A stretch of 64,000 nucleotides of DNA from Chryseobacterium indoltheticum. GTDB taxonomy: Bacteria; Bacteroidota; Bacteroidia; Flavobacteriales; Weeksellaceae. Below, piece by piece: positions 1 through 7,522 of the stretch. Below the pieces are notes generated by a model, which worked only from the letters and a program-made list of their open reading frames with translations, ran no database searches and was not told where the DNA came from. Every line of letters begins with the position of its first letter. Position 1 is the stretch's first letter. Location of the stretch: NCBI RefSeq assembly GCF_003815915.1, contig NZ_CP033929.1, positions 3,844,001 through 3,908,000 of the forward strand. The letters are read 5' to 3'. A program made the translations under genes and the position numbers.

Positions 1-444
1 ATATTCAGGATCTAAATCTTTCAACATTTCCTGAAGTTTTTCGATTCCCTCAGTTTGCCAAATCGCCTCCAGTTTTTCCTGATTTTCGTCATTTGCTTCA
101 GGCAAATCATTTAAGCCTTCAATTACCGCTTTCTCATACATCATGCTTCCGCCAACCATAATGACAATGTCGTATTTTTTGAAAAGTTGGTCGAGTAATT
201 CTAAAGAATCATGCTCAAACTGACCGATAGAATAATAATCTTTTACCGAAAGCTGACCAATAAAATGATGCTTTGCCTGTGAAAGCTCCTCTTCAGTAGG
301 TGCCGCCGTTCCGATTTTCATTTCGCTAAAAAACTGTCGGGAATCACAGGAAATAATTTCTGTATTGAATTGGCGAGCTAAATCAATGGCGAGTTTTGTT
401 TTTCCAATACCGGTAGTTCCCACTACAGAAATCAATGTTTTCAT
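1..444 (-). CDS. miaA: tRNA dimethylallyltransferase MiaA, N-terminal part (cut by window edge)
   Basis: The reverse strand opens with ATG at 444 and reads MKTLISVVGTTGIGKTKLAI, a P-loop nucleotide-binding motif (GTTGIGKT) at residues 9-16. It is followed by the DSRQFFSEMKIGTAAPT segment typical of MiaA substrate binding. MiaA transfers a dimethylallyl group to A37 of tRNAs that read UNN codons. About 148 residues are visible; the family is usually about 300 residues, so the 3' half lies left of the window. The gene is divergent from yicC with a 124-base gap. Identification is by motif recognition and is firm. Confidence 0.93.
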   Translation of the reverse strand, partial: MKTLISVVGTTGIGKTKLAIDLARQFNTEIISCDSRQFFSEMKIGTAAPTEEELSQAKHHFIGQLSVKDYYSIGQFEHDSLELLDQLFKKYDIVIMVGGSMMYEKAVIEGLNDLPEANDENQEKLEAIWQTEGIEKLQEMLKDLDPEY

Positions 445-568
445 ACGCTTACAGTCATTTTAAAAGTGAAAAAACCTCTTATTTCTTCGTCATAATTTCA
501 CTTTCTATATCACGGATATTTCCAGTTTGCTAAATTAAATGTTTATCTTTGTACGACAATAAAAAACT

Positions 569-1426
569 ATGATTTTATCAATGACCGGCTTTGGTAGAGC
601 CGAAGGTGTTTTTGAAGGAAAAAAAATTTCGATCGATATTAAATCACTGAACAGTAAGAGCTTTGATTTAAATATTAAAATTCCTTTACGTTACAAAGAA
701 AAAGAATTTGAAGTAAGAAAAATTCTAAACGATAGAATCATCCGTGGAAAGGTAGATTGCTACATTAATATTGAGAATCTTGAAGAAACCAATGATGTGA
801 AAATCAACAGAAGTTTGATCGATTCTTACATGAATGAGCTTAAAAATATCGCTTCTGACGGACCTGATTTTGAATACCTTAAAATGGCGGTAAGGCTTCC
901 GGATGCAATCACTTCAAGACCAGATGAATTAACTGAAGGTGAATGGGAATCTTTGGCGAAAATTGTAAATAATGCAGTCGACAAATTCCAGGAATTCAGA
1001 AAGACTGAAGGAAAAATTCTTCACGAAGAACTGGAAAGAAATATCAAAAATATTGATAGATCTTTGGCAGAAGTTGTTCCTTATGAGCAAGTGAGAATTG
1101 ATGCAGTGAAAGAACGTTACATGAAAACTTTAAAAGAGTTTGAAAACGTTGATGAAACAAGATTTTACCAGGAAATGGCATATTTCACTGAAAAATTAGA
1201 CATTCAGGAAGAAAAAGTGAGACTTTCACAGCATTTGAAATATTACTCTGAAGTGATGGAAAATGAAGATTTTAATGGAAAAAAACTTGGGTTTATTTCA
1301 CAGGAAATCGGAAGAGAAATCAACACTTTAGGATCAAAAGCCAATCACGCTGAAATTCAGAAATTGGTCGTGATGATGAAAGATGATTTGGAAAAAATAA
1401 AAGAGCAAACGTTAAACGTGTTGTAA
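569..1426 (+). CDS. yicC: YicC family protein (putative endoribonuclease)
   Basis: This 285-residue protein begins MILSMTGFGRAEG, the signature start of the YicC-like N-terminal domain. It ends with the DUF1732-type C-terminal domain (EIGREINTLGSKANHAEIQKLVV). E. coli YicC acts as an RNase linked to small-RNA turnover; the function here is inferred by family. The full expected length is present. A TATCTTTG box at 544-551 fits the Bacteroidetes -7 consensus (TAnnTTTG), although the upstream TTTG at 526-529 lies only 14 bases away, shorter than usual. It lies directly before gmk, a neighbour arrangement common in bacteria. Confidence 0.93.
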   Translation: MILSMTGFGRAEGVFEGKKISIDIKSLNSKSFDLNIKIPLRYKEKEFEVRKILNDRIIRGKVDCYINIENLEETNDVKINRSLIDSYMNELKNIASDGPDFEYLKMAVRLPDAITSRPDELTEGEWESLAKIVNNAVDKFQEFRKTEGKILHEELERNIKNIDRSLAEVVPYEQVRIDAVKERYMKTLKEFENVDETRFYQEMAYFTEKLDIQEEKVRLSQHLKYYSEVMENEDFNGKKLGFISQEIGREINTLGSKANHAEIQKLVVMMKDDLEKIKEQTLNVL

Positions 1427-1429
1427 ACA

Positions 1430-1525
1430 GTTATAAGTTATAAATGATGAGTTATAAGTTGCTTGTTTGCATATTTTTCGAATAACTCATAATTCATAAC
1501 TCATAATTCATAATTCATAACTAAA
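1430..1525. repeat. AT-rich word repeat between yicC and gmk
   Basis: The 103-base spacer contains reiterated words of the form GTTATAAGTTATAA and, further on, their inverse (CATAATTCATAACTCATAATTC). The two halves could fold back on each other. Similar low-complexity words fill several spacers in this window (2096-2187, 52495-52530). No gene is visible. Confidence 0.6.
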
Positions 1526-1529
1526 AAAC

Positions 1530-2093
1530 ATGAATAAAGTTATCATATTTTCAGCGCCATCGGGAAGTGGAAAAACAACGTTGGTAAAACATTCTCTGGA
1601 AGCAATTCCGGAATTGGAATTTTCCATTTCATGCACAACGAGACAGCCGAGAGGAAGTGAAACTCACGCTGTTGATTATCATTTTATTTCTCCTGACGAA
1701 TTCAGACAGAAAATTTCTGAAGAAGCTTTTGTTGAATTTGAGGAAGTTTATACTGATAAATATTACGGAACTTTAAAATCTGAGGTAGAAAAGATCTGGA
1801 ATCAGGGAAAAGTTGTTATTTTTGATGTAGACGTAAAAGGCGGAATTTCATTAAAAAAATATTTTGGAGAAAAAGCATTATCCATTTTTATAGAACCACC
1901 TTCGATTGCCGAATTGGAACGAAGATTGATTTCAAGGAACACCGATGATGCCGAAACCATAAAAACCCGCGTGGAAAAAGCCGAAGAAGAGCTCACCTAC
2001 GCGATAGAATTTGACAAAATCGTCATTAACAGCGATTTGAGTGAAGCAAAAATAGAAATAGAAAGTTTAATAAAAAATTTTATTGGGAATTAA
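1530..2093 (+). CDS. gmk: guanylate kinase
   Basis: This 187-residue protein has the P-loop SAPSGSGKTT at residues 8-17, the GMP-binding segment SCTTRQPRGSETHAVDYHF around residues 34-52, and the FDVDVKGG motif near residues 98-105. It phosphorylates GMP (or dGMP) to GDP with ATP in nucleotide metabolism. Its length matches bacterial Gmk. It follows yicC on the same strand and probably shares its transcript. Confidence 0.96.
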   Translation: MNKVIIFSAPSGSGKTTLVKHSLEAIPELEFSISCTTRQPRGSETHAVDYHFISPDEFRQKISEEAFVEFEEVYTDKYYGTLKSEVEKIWNQGKVVIFDVDVKGGISLKKYFGEKALSIFIEPPSIAELERRLISRNTDDAETIKTRVEKAEEELTYAIEFDKIVINSDLSEAKIEIESLIKNFIGN

Positions 2094-2095
2094 AG

Positions 2096-2187
2096 GCTGG
2101 ATGATGGAAGCTGGATGATGGAAGTTTGAAAACTATAAATTCAAACAACATCATTGCTAACTTCTAATTTCTAACTTCTAATTTCTA
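2096..2187. repeat. Short tandem word repeats between gmk and nadA
   Basis: Two copies of a 14-base word (AAGCTGGATGATGG) occur near 2096-2125. Another 14-base word (TAACTTCTAATTTC) is repeated at about 2158-2185 and runs right up to the annotated nadA start. This is the same style of low-complexity spacer as after yicC. Its role is unknown. Confidence 0.55.
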
Positions 2188-3231
2188 ATGAACAAAAACA
2201 TTGAGGCTGAAATGAGCACCGAAACATTAGAAAAAGCCAAATCTACACTTCCTGTAAAAGGATTTTTAGATTTAAAAGATATTGATATTCCTCAGGGAGA
2301 AGACTTGGTAAAAGCAATTCTTCAACTGAAGGAAGAAAAAAATGCCGTTATCTTGGCGCATTATTATCAACCGGGAGAAATTCAGGATATTGCTGATTTC
2401 CTTGGAGATTCTCTTCAATTGGCAAGGCAGGCAAAAGATACAGACGCCGACATGATTGTATTCTGCGGAGTACATTTCATGGCCGAAGCTGCAAAAATCT
2501 TGAATCCGACGAAAAAAGTTGTCCTTCCCGATACAATGGCTGGATGCTCTTTGGCAGACGGCTGCAGTGGTGAAGGTTTGAGAAAAATGCGTGAGCAACA
2601 TCCGAACGCTTTAATCGCAACGTACATCAACTGTAATGCAGAAACAAAAGCAGAAAGCGACATCATTGTAACCAGTTCAAACGCTGAAACGGTGATTGAA
2701 GCTTTACCGACCGACCGACCAATTATTTTCGCTCCGGATAAAAATTTAGGCAGATATTTATCTAAAAAAACCGGTCGTGACATGATTCTTTGGGACGGAA
2801 GCTGCATCGTACACGAAGCTTTCTCAATGGAAAGAATTGCGCAGCAATTAGCAGATAATCCTGATGCAAAGATGATTGCACATCCTGAAAGTGAAGAAGC
2901 TGTTTTAAAACTGGCTCACTTCATCGGTTCTACTTCTGCTCTTTTGAATTTTGTTGAAAAAGATGATTGTCAGAAATTTATCATTGCCACTGAAGAAGGA
3001 ATTCTTCACGAAATGAGAAAGCGTGCACCGCACAAAGAATTAATTCCAGCCTTGGTTTTTGACGAAAGCTGTAACTGTTCGGAATGTTTTTATATGAAGC
3101 GAAACACAATGGAAAAACTGTATTTGTGCATGAAATATGAACTTCCTGAGATTATCATTGAAGAAGAACTTCGACTAAGAGCGCTGAAGCCAATTGAGGC
3201 AATGCTTGATCTTTCGAAAAGTATTAAATAA
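2188..3231 (+). CDS. nadA: quinolinate synthase A
   Basis: The enzyme condenses iminoaspartate with dihydroxyacetone phosphate to quinolinate in de novo NAD synthesis and carries a [4Fe-4S] cluster. Recognisable segments are HYYQPGEIQDIADFLGDSL, the DTMAGCSLADGCSGEGL motif, and a C-terminal cysteine cluster (ESCNCSECFYMKRNTMEK). The start shown is ATG at 2188. Because bases just upstream are a low-complexity word repeat, the in-frame ATG at 2212 (MSTETLEKAKS) is an equally plausible true start. No nadB or nadC is in the window. The last 21 bases recur nearly unchanged at 3660-3680. Confidence 0.95.
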   Translation: MNKNIEAEMSTETLEKAKSTLPVKGFLDLKDIDIPQGEDLVKAILQLKEEKNAVILAHYYQPGEIQDIADFLGDSLQLARQAKDTDADMIVFCGVHFMAEAAKILNPTKKVVLPDTMAGCSLADGCSGEGLRKMREQHPNALIATYINCNAETKAESDIIVTSSNAETVIEALPTDRPIIFAPDKNLGRYLSKKTGRDMILWDGSCIVHEAFSMERIAQQLADNPDAKMIAHPESEEAVLKLAHFIGSTSALLNFVEKDDCQKFIIATEEGILHEMRKRAPHKELIPALVFDESCNCSECFYMKRNTMEKLYLCMKYELPEIIIEEELRLRALKPIEAMLDLSKSIK

Positions 3232-3282
3232 ATTCATAAATATTCCTCTAAAATATTAAATATTTTTTTAAAAAAAATTCAT

Positions 3283-3290
3283 TATATTTG
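3283..3290 (+). promoter_or_regulatory. Putative -7 promoter element of the first double-glycine peptide
   Basis: TATATTTG matches the Bacteroidetes -7 consensus TAnnTTTG and lies 21 bases before the ATG at 3312. Its position supports that ATG rather than an upstream TTG as the true start. No good TTTG lies at the -33 position; the upstream sequence is only T-rich. Confidence 0.45.
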
Positions 3291-3311
3291 GAATACAAAA
3301 AAATACTTTCA

Positions 3312-3479
3312 ATGAAAAATTTAAAAAAATTAGACCGATCAAGCTTAAAAAAACTGAAAGGTGGAGATTTAAATTTACAATGTAATTTAGAATGTAGAAT
3401 TAGCTATGAATGCAAAATAGGATGTCACGGAATCCCGCAATGCGTTCCCAAAGGACAATACATTCCAGAAAATTGCTAA
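3312..3479 (+). CDS. Small double-glycine-leader peptide, six-cysteine core (bacteriocin-like)
   Basis: This 55-residue product starts MKNLKKLDRSSLKKLKGG, a leader of the double-glycine type cut by peptidase-containing ABC exporters. It is followed by a 37-residue core with six cysteines (QCNLEC, YECKIGC, QC, ENC). The leader matches that of the peptide at 3742-3945 on the opposite strand at most positions. In known systems such leaders guide export of bacteriocins or peptide signals. No C39 peptidase transporter, immunity gene or modifying enzyme is visible nearby, so the function is unassigned. A reading from an upstream TTG is possible, but the promoter element and the paralogue support this ATG. 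Confidence 0.75.
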   Translation: MKNLKKLDRSSLKKLKGGDLNLQCNLECRISYECKIGCHGIPQCVPKGQYIPENC

Positions 3480-3484
3480 AATGC

Positions 3485-3512
3485 AAAGTACTCTATAACG
3501 GGTACTTTTTTT
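3485..3512 (+). terminator. Rho-independent terminator after the first peptide gene
   Basis: AAAGTAC at 3485-3491 pairs with GTACTTT at 3502-3508 and is followed by a T run. It ends the peptide transcript just after the stop codon. Confidence 0.7.
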
Positions 3513-3560
3513 ATTTATATATCCACAATTCGAAGTCTCTTTAGTTAGTTGCATCAATAA

Positions 3561-3680
3561 CTATCACTATTGATTTTTACACGAAAGAAACCAAATAATC
3601 CCTTTGAATATTTAAAGATTCTTCAGAAAGTACTTAAGCCAGTTGACTTACCGCCAGACTTTTCAAAAAGTATTAAATAA
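3561..3680 (+). other. Open stretch without a start, possible decayed coding tail
   Basis: The frame ending in TAA at 3678-3680 is open back to 3561 and reads a protein-like tail ending LKPVDLPPDFSKSIK. It has no start codon in a useful position. Its last 21 bases match the nadA 3' end (3211-3231) at 19 of 21 positions, and both end in the residues SKSIK. It may be a remnant left by an insertion or duplication that brought in the peptide gene, or a chance match in AT-rich DNA beyond those 21 bases. Confidence 0.3.
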
Positions 3681-3682
3681 TA

Positions 3683-3714
3683 AAAAGAGCTGCCTCACAT
3701 GAGACAGCTCTTTT
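3683..3714. terminator. Bidirectional terminator between the two peptide genes
   Basis: A strong stem (AAAAGAGCTG / CAGCTCTTTT, with CTC/GAG inside) has A and T runs on both sides. It can stop transcripts from either strand. It lies 27 bases beyond the stop codon of the reverse-strand peptide gene. Confidence 0.8.
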
Positions 3715-3741
3715 ACTTTTCCACTGAGAGGTCATTAAAAT

Positions 3742-3945
3742 TTATGAAAGTCCTCCATCTACGCAATCCATATGTACTAAAACTTTAGATTGGCAACATT
3801 TTGGTAAAGCATTGTATGCCTCACACGAACTTGGAAAATCAGGGCCTGGGCCGTAAGGTCCCGGAGGACAATTTGCATTACAAGGACCTGCTCCACCGTT
3901 AATTGATTTTAAACTTCCTCTGTTTAATTTTTTTAGATTTTTCAT
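3742..3945 (-). CDS. Small double-glycine-leader peptide 2, Pro/Gly/Cys-rich core
   Basis: This 67-residue product starts MKNLKKLNRGSLKSINGG, nearly the same leader as the peptide at 3312-3479, then a core with six cysteines (GPCNANC, SSC, KCC, DC) and a PPGPYGPGPD stretch. The cores are otherwise dissimilar. Shared leader plus divergent core is what is seen for substrates of a common exporter. No exporter is in this window. It is divergent from folB, whose promoter lies at 3956-3985. Confidence 0.75.
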   Translation of the reverse strand: MKNLKKLNRGSLKSINGGAGPCNANCPPGPYGPGPDFPSSCEAYNALPKCCQSKVLVHMDCVDGGLS

Positions 3946-3955
3946 ATTTATTTGA

Positions 3956-3985
3956 TTTGTTTATTTATTAAATATAATACTTTTG
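3956..3985 (+). promoter_or_regulatory. Promoter of folB
   Basis: TTTG (3956-3959), an 18-base spacer and TACTTTTG (3978-3985) match the Bacteroidetes consensus TTTG-N19-TAnnTTTG. The folB start is 17 bases downstream. Confidence 0.65.
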
Positions 3986-4001
3986 TCTAATATAAAAAAA
4001 C

Positions 4002-4385
4002 ATGAGCAAAATCTTTTTAGAAGATGTAAAAATATACGCTTATCACGGCGTTCTTCCCGAAGAAAATAGTATCGGAACATATTATATTTTAAACGCTGAA
4101 ATTCACACAGATTTGTGGGATGCTGCAGCTTCTGATGATCTGAATGACACAATCAGTTATGCTGATATTAACGATATCATTCATGATGAGATGAAGATTC
4201 AATCTAAATTGTTGGAACATGTTGCAGCAAGAATTATCACAAAAATCAACGAGAAATTTAATCAGATCTCTTACATCAAATTAAGAATTACCAAAACAAG
4301 CCCGCCAATGAAGGGCGAAATGAAAGGTGCAAGTATTGAGCTGGAAAAAAGCTTTTTATTGGGCGGAATTACAGAAAATGAGTAA
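4002..4385 (+). CDS. folB: dihydroneopterin aldolase
   Basis: This 127-residue protein begins MSKIFLEDVKIYAYHGVLPEE, the conserved FolB start with the YHGV(L)PEE pocket. It also carries the ISYADINDII segment and the C-terminal KTSPPMKGEMKGASIEL motif. It splits dihydroneopterin to 6-hydroxymethyl-dihydropterin in folate synthesis. Its length is normal. It has its own promoter and is followed 30 bases later by a DUF4403 gene. Confidence 0.93.
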   Translation: MSKIFLEDVKIYAYHGVLPEENSIGTYYILNAEIHTDLWDAAASDDLNDTISYADINDIIHDEMKIQSKLLEHVAARIITKINEKFNQISYIKLRITKTSPPMKGEMKGASIELEKSFLLGGITENE

Positions 4386-4415
4386 TTTTCGGTTTAAAAA
4401 TAAAAATACAGTGAG

Positions 4416-5777
4416 ATGAAGATATTCAAAATATTATTTCTTTTGTTTTCTGTCGGTATTTTTGGACAAAGCAACATTTCCGGCAATCCTATTTATAATT
4501 TTCCGAAAATAAAGTCGAGCATAACAATGCCGGTAACCATTCCGTTATCGGAAATCAGCAATATTATTAATGCTTCGGTAAAAGACATGATCTTTCAGGA
4601 TGATTCTTATACTGATAACGATAATGACCAGTTTAAAGTAAAAGTCTGGAAAACACGACCGATACGCTTAGTCGGAGATGTCAATCAAAACATACTGATT
4701 GAAGTTCCTCTAAAAATATGGGCAGAAAAAGGTCTCGGAACTTTGGGAGTTTATACGTATCAGGAAACGACTTTTGAAACGGTAATGTATTTTAAAACGG
4801 CCTTAAGCTTTAAAAATAATTGGACGATAAGCACTTCGACACAACCAATGGGTTTTAAATGGGTAAAAAAACCGGTGCTTGATTTTGGAAAAATTAAGAT
4901 TCCTATTACGTCTTTAGTCGAAAAAAGTTTGAAAGAGCAACAGCAGAATTTCTCCAAAATTATTGATAAACAAATGGCCGAACAGCTCAACTTTCAACAA
5001 TATGCTGTTTTGGCGTGGAATGCATTTTCTCAGCCTTTCAATATCTCTGAAGAATATAATACCTGGTTGAAAATTACGCCGATCAACGTAAATATTACGC
5101 CGCTGAAATTCTACGGCAATCAAATCAATACCAATATCGGCATCGATATTTTTTCGGAAACTTACACAGGAACAAAACCAGAAGCTTCGCAGCCTGTAAA
5201 AATGGTGATGAATTTTAATTTTATTCCTCTTTTAGCAGATCAATTTTTACTGCAGACTACTGCTAACATTCCTTTTTCTGAAGCGACCGGTATTGCAAAA
5301 AAAACATTTTTAAATAAAGAATTTGATATCAGAAATTCTAAAGTTAAAATTACAGATATCAATGTTTACGGAGAAGCAAACCGTATTATGATCGAGGCTG
5401 AAACGGAGGGTTATGTGAACGGAACCGCTTTTATTTCAGGTATTCCTGTTTATGACGAAGCTAAAAGGAAAATTGTACTTTCCGACACCAAATTCAAGCT
5501 TAGAACATCAAATATGCTGCAGAAATTAGCAACTTCTCTTTTCAAAGGGAAAATTGTGAAGATGATAGAAGATGAATACGGAATTCTGACAAATGATCTT
5601 GAAACATCATCTAAAAAAAGTATCGAAGAAGCTTTCAATAAAGAATATTATAAAGGATTGAGAATGACCGGTAAGGTTTTTAATCTGAAACCCCATCAGA
5701 TTCTTTTGAACGACTCCGGAATTACAGCTGTAATTGATATTAATGCAAACTTGAGATTTACCTTAAAAGGATTTTAA
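4416..5777 (+). CDS. DUF4403 family protein, exported
   Basis: This 453-residue protein has a clear signal peptide (MKIFKILFLLFSVGIFGQ). Its overall pattern resembles the DUF4403 family of Bacteroidetes envelope proteins: two similar beta-rich halves with IPLSEISNIINASV near the N terminus and PLKFYGNQINTNIGIDI in the middle. The biochemical function of the family is unknown to me. It sits between folB and an RDD membrane protein on the same strand with gaps of 30 and 17 bases, so co-transcription is likely. Confidence 0.75.
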   Translation: MKIFKILFLLFSVGIFGQSNISGNPIYNFPKIKSSITMPVTIPLSEISNIINASVKDMIFQDDSYTDNDNDQFKVKVWKTRPIRLVGDVNQNILIEVPLKIWAEKGLGTLGVYTYQETTFETVMYFKTALSFKNNWTISTSTQPMGFKWVKKPVLDFGKIKIPITSLVEKSLKEQQQNFSKIIDKQMAEQLNFQQYAVLAWNAFSQPFNISEEYNTWLKITPINVNITPLKFYGNQINTNIGIDIFSETYTGTKPEASQPVKMVMNFNFIPLLADQFLLQTTANIPFSEATGIAKKTFLNKEFDIRNSKVKITDINVYGEANRIMIEAETEGYVNGTAFISGIPVYDEAKRKIVLSDTKFKLRTSNMLQKLATSLFKGKIVKMIEDEYGILTNDLETSSKKSIEEAFNKEYYKGLRMTGKVFNLKPHQILLNDSGITAVIDINANLRFTLKGF

Positions 5778-5794
5778 ACTAAAACTATATAATC

Positions 5795-6304
5795 ATGAGA
5801 AAATATTTACAAATTATTGACAGACACAGAGCTACAAAAGGGATGAGGTTCGCAAATATTCTTGTTGACAGAATTGCGTTTAACTTAATTTTTTTCGCTT
5901 TAGGTCTTGCAGGCGGCATTCTTGATGGAATTTTTGGAATGTATTATTTCACAAAATTCTTTGATCAGCTAGCAGAATTAGGAAGAGTTGCAGATATTAT
6001 CATCACCAGCGTTATATTTTTCTTCTATATTTTTCTTATGGAATATTTTACCAAAGGAAGAAGTCTGGGAAAATTCGTGACCGGCACAAAAGTACTGATG
6101 ACAGATGGAACAGAACCTACTGTGAAAGATTATTTTAATCGAAACATAATTAGATTGGTTCCTTTCGATGCCTTATCTTTTTTTGGAGAAAACGGATGGC
6201 ATGATAGCTGGAGCGATACTCGAGTAATCAACATCAGAAATTATGAGGCTGAAAGACAGAGTAAGAACGAAATTGATGCAATTGGAGTAAAAGAAATTGC
6301 GTAA
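5795..6304 (+). CDS. RDD family membrane protein
   Basis: This 169-residue protein shows the RDD pattern: an N-terminal GMRFANILVDRIAFN, two hydrophobic segments (about residues 28-48 and 64-85), the hallmark FTKGRSLGKFVTGTKVL, then NIIRLVPFDALSFF. RDD proteins are small integral membrane proteins; some homologues have been linked to ion transport, but substrate assignment here would be guesswork. It follows the DUF4403 gene by 17 bases. Confidence 0.85.
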   Translation: MRKYLQIIDRHRATKGMRFANILVDRIAFNLIFFALGLAGGILDGIFGMYYFTKFFDQLAELGRVADIIITSVIFFFYIFLMEYFTKGRSLGKFVTGTKVLMTDGTEPTVKDYFNRNIIRLVPFDALSFFGENGWHDSWSDTRVINIRNYEAERQSKNEIDAIGVKEIA

Positions 6305-6308
6305 AAAA

Positions 6309-6339
6309 TTTGGAGAATATTTTTATTTTCCTATATTTG
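6309..6339 (+). promoter_or_regulatory. Promoter of tRNA-Cys
   Basis: TTTG at 6309-6312, exactly 19 bases, then TATATTTG at 6332-6339: a perfect Bacteroidetes promoter. The tRNA begins 15 bases downstream. Confidence 0.8.
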
Positions 6340-6353
6340 CACCACCTAAAAAT

Positions 6354-6424
6354 GGTGCTTTGGCCGAGCGGCTAGGCAGTGGTCTGCAACACCATCTACA
6401 GCGGTTCGAATCCGCTAGGCACCT
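6354..6424 (+). tRNA. tRNA-Cys (anticodon GCA)
   Basis: A 71-base cloverleaf: acceptor arms GGTGCTT/AGGCACC, anticodon stem GTGGT/ACCAT around loop CTGCAAC (anticodon GCA), T arm GCGGTTCGAATCCGC, discriminator T. The 3' CCA is not encoded, as is common in this group. Confidence 0.96.
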
Positions 6425-6432
6425 CTTATTTT

Positions 6433-6466
6433 AATCCCTAATCTACAATAGTTTAGGGATTTTTTA
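6433..6466 (+). terminator. Terminator after tRNA-Cys
   Basis: AATCCCTAA (6433-6441) pairs with TTTAGGGATT (6452-6461), followed by a T run. Confidence 0.8.
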
Positions 6467-6521
6467 TGCGTAAAAATGGTTAAACAAATTGAATATTTGC
6501 AGTAATTCACTTATAATAAAA

Positions 6522-6701
6522 TCAATAAGCCTTTCTTTTCGAAAAATACTTTTTGTAATGAGGAAATCCTTGGCTGTAATACCAAAATCCCGAATTACTG
6601 CTTTGTCGATTTAGAAAAACAGAAATCAAAAAGATAATTAGTAAAGCACTTCCTAATAATATAAAATTCTGAAACAGTAAAATACAATCTGACATTTCCA
6701 T
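6522..6701 (-). CDS. Possible 59-residue single-pass membrane protein
   Basis: An uninterrupted reading frame from ATG at 6701 to TGA at 6522-6524 encodes 59 residues: a short N terminus, one hydrophobic helix (about residues 13-31, FILLGSALLIIFLISVFL) and a basic, aromatic tail (FWYYSQGFPHYKKYFSKRKAY). The composition looks like a real small membrane protein and it fills an otherwise empty 465-base gap. I do not recognise a family. The in-frame ATG at 6695 is an alternative start. Confidence 0.45.
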   Translation of the reverse strand: MEMSDCILLFQNFILLGSALLIIFLISVFLNRQSSNSGFWYYSQGFPHYKKYFSKRKAY

Positions 6702-6935
6702 TGGTTAGTTTTAGTAGTATAAATATATGTATTACAGACAATAACAAAAAACAAATTCTCTACAATTAGAGATTTACATTAAAATGAAACAGTACTGGTA
6801 AATTTTGAATCTCTGCAGCAATCGAATATATTAACGTTTTTAAAATTTTAACATTCCTTAACTAAACCTTGGCTTCATAATTGAAATTATCATTGTCTAG
6901 ACTTCAAAAGTTTAAGAGATAGAAAAATTTGAGTT

Positions 6936-7469
6936 ATGAAAAATATAGTTTTAGCAGGAGTGATCTCAATATTTACATTGACCGCCTGTAAGAAAGATGA
7001 TAATAAAGTTGCTGAAAAAACATTAGAACAGCAGAAACTGGAGTTTCAGGCAAGACAGCTTGATATCGAAAAGCAAAAGTTGGCAATCGAGAGAGAAAGA
7101 TTTGCCTACGAGGCACAAAAGAAAAGCGATAGTATAGCTGAAGTTGAAAAAGCTAAAACAGCAGCTGCCGCAAAACCTCAGGTAATCAAAGAAACCAAAA
7201 CAATATACAGAGATGCGCCTTCTTCTAATAATGGAAGCCAGGCAAGCAACTCTTCATCACAAGGAACTACAACAGCTAAGAAAAAAGGGATAAGTGAAGC
7301 TGCAAAAGGTACCGCAATTGGTGTAGTAAGTGGTGCTGCTCTGGGAGCAATTGTTAATAAGAAAAACCGTGGTGGTGGTGCCGTAGTTGGTGGTATTATC
7401 GGGGGTGCAACAGGATATACTTTAGGTAGATCACAAGATAGAAAAAGTGGTCGTGTACAACCCAAATAA
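6936..7469 (+). CDS. Glycine-zipper lipoprotein with coiled-coil
   Basis: This 177-residue protein has a lipoprotein signal (lipobox LTAC, Cys18), so it should be anchored in the envelope. Residues about 27-75 form a charged, heptad-like coiled coil (EQQKLEFQARQLDIEKQKL). A Ser/Asn-rich linker leads to a C-terminal glycine-zipper region (GTAIGVVSGAALGAIV, GGAVVGGIIGGATGYTLG) like that of Omp-type zipper domains. These domains insert into or pack against membranes. The exact role is unknown. A terminator follows directly. Confidence 0.75.
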   Translation: MKNIVLAGVISIFTLTACKKDDNKVAEKTLEQQKLEFQARQLDIEKQKLAIERERFAYEAQKKSDSIAEVEKAKTAAAAKPQVIKETKTIYRDAPSSNNGSQASNSSSQGTTTAKKKGISEAAKGTAIGVVSGAALGAIVNKKNRGGGAVVGGIIGGATGYTLGRSQDRKSGRVQPK

Positions 7470-7491
7470 TTAAATATTTTCAAAAACATGA

Positions 7492-7522
7492 AAGATTGCT
7501 TATTTTTAGGCAATCTTTTTTT
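7492..7522 (+). terminator. Terminator after the glycine-zipper lipoprotein
   Basis: AAGATTGC (7492-7499) pairs with GCAATCTT (7510-7517), followed by T7. It overlaps any start upstream of 7523 for the next gene and so argues for the ATG at 7523. Confidence 0.75.

Noticed and set aside
3561..3680. A further small peptide gene after the first double-glycine peptide
   Set aside because: The open stretch has no start codon or leader; it is listed only as a possible remnant.
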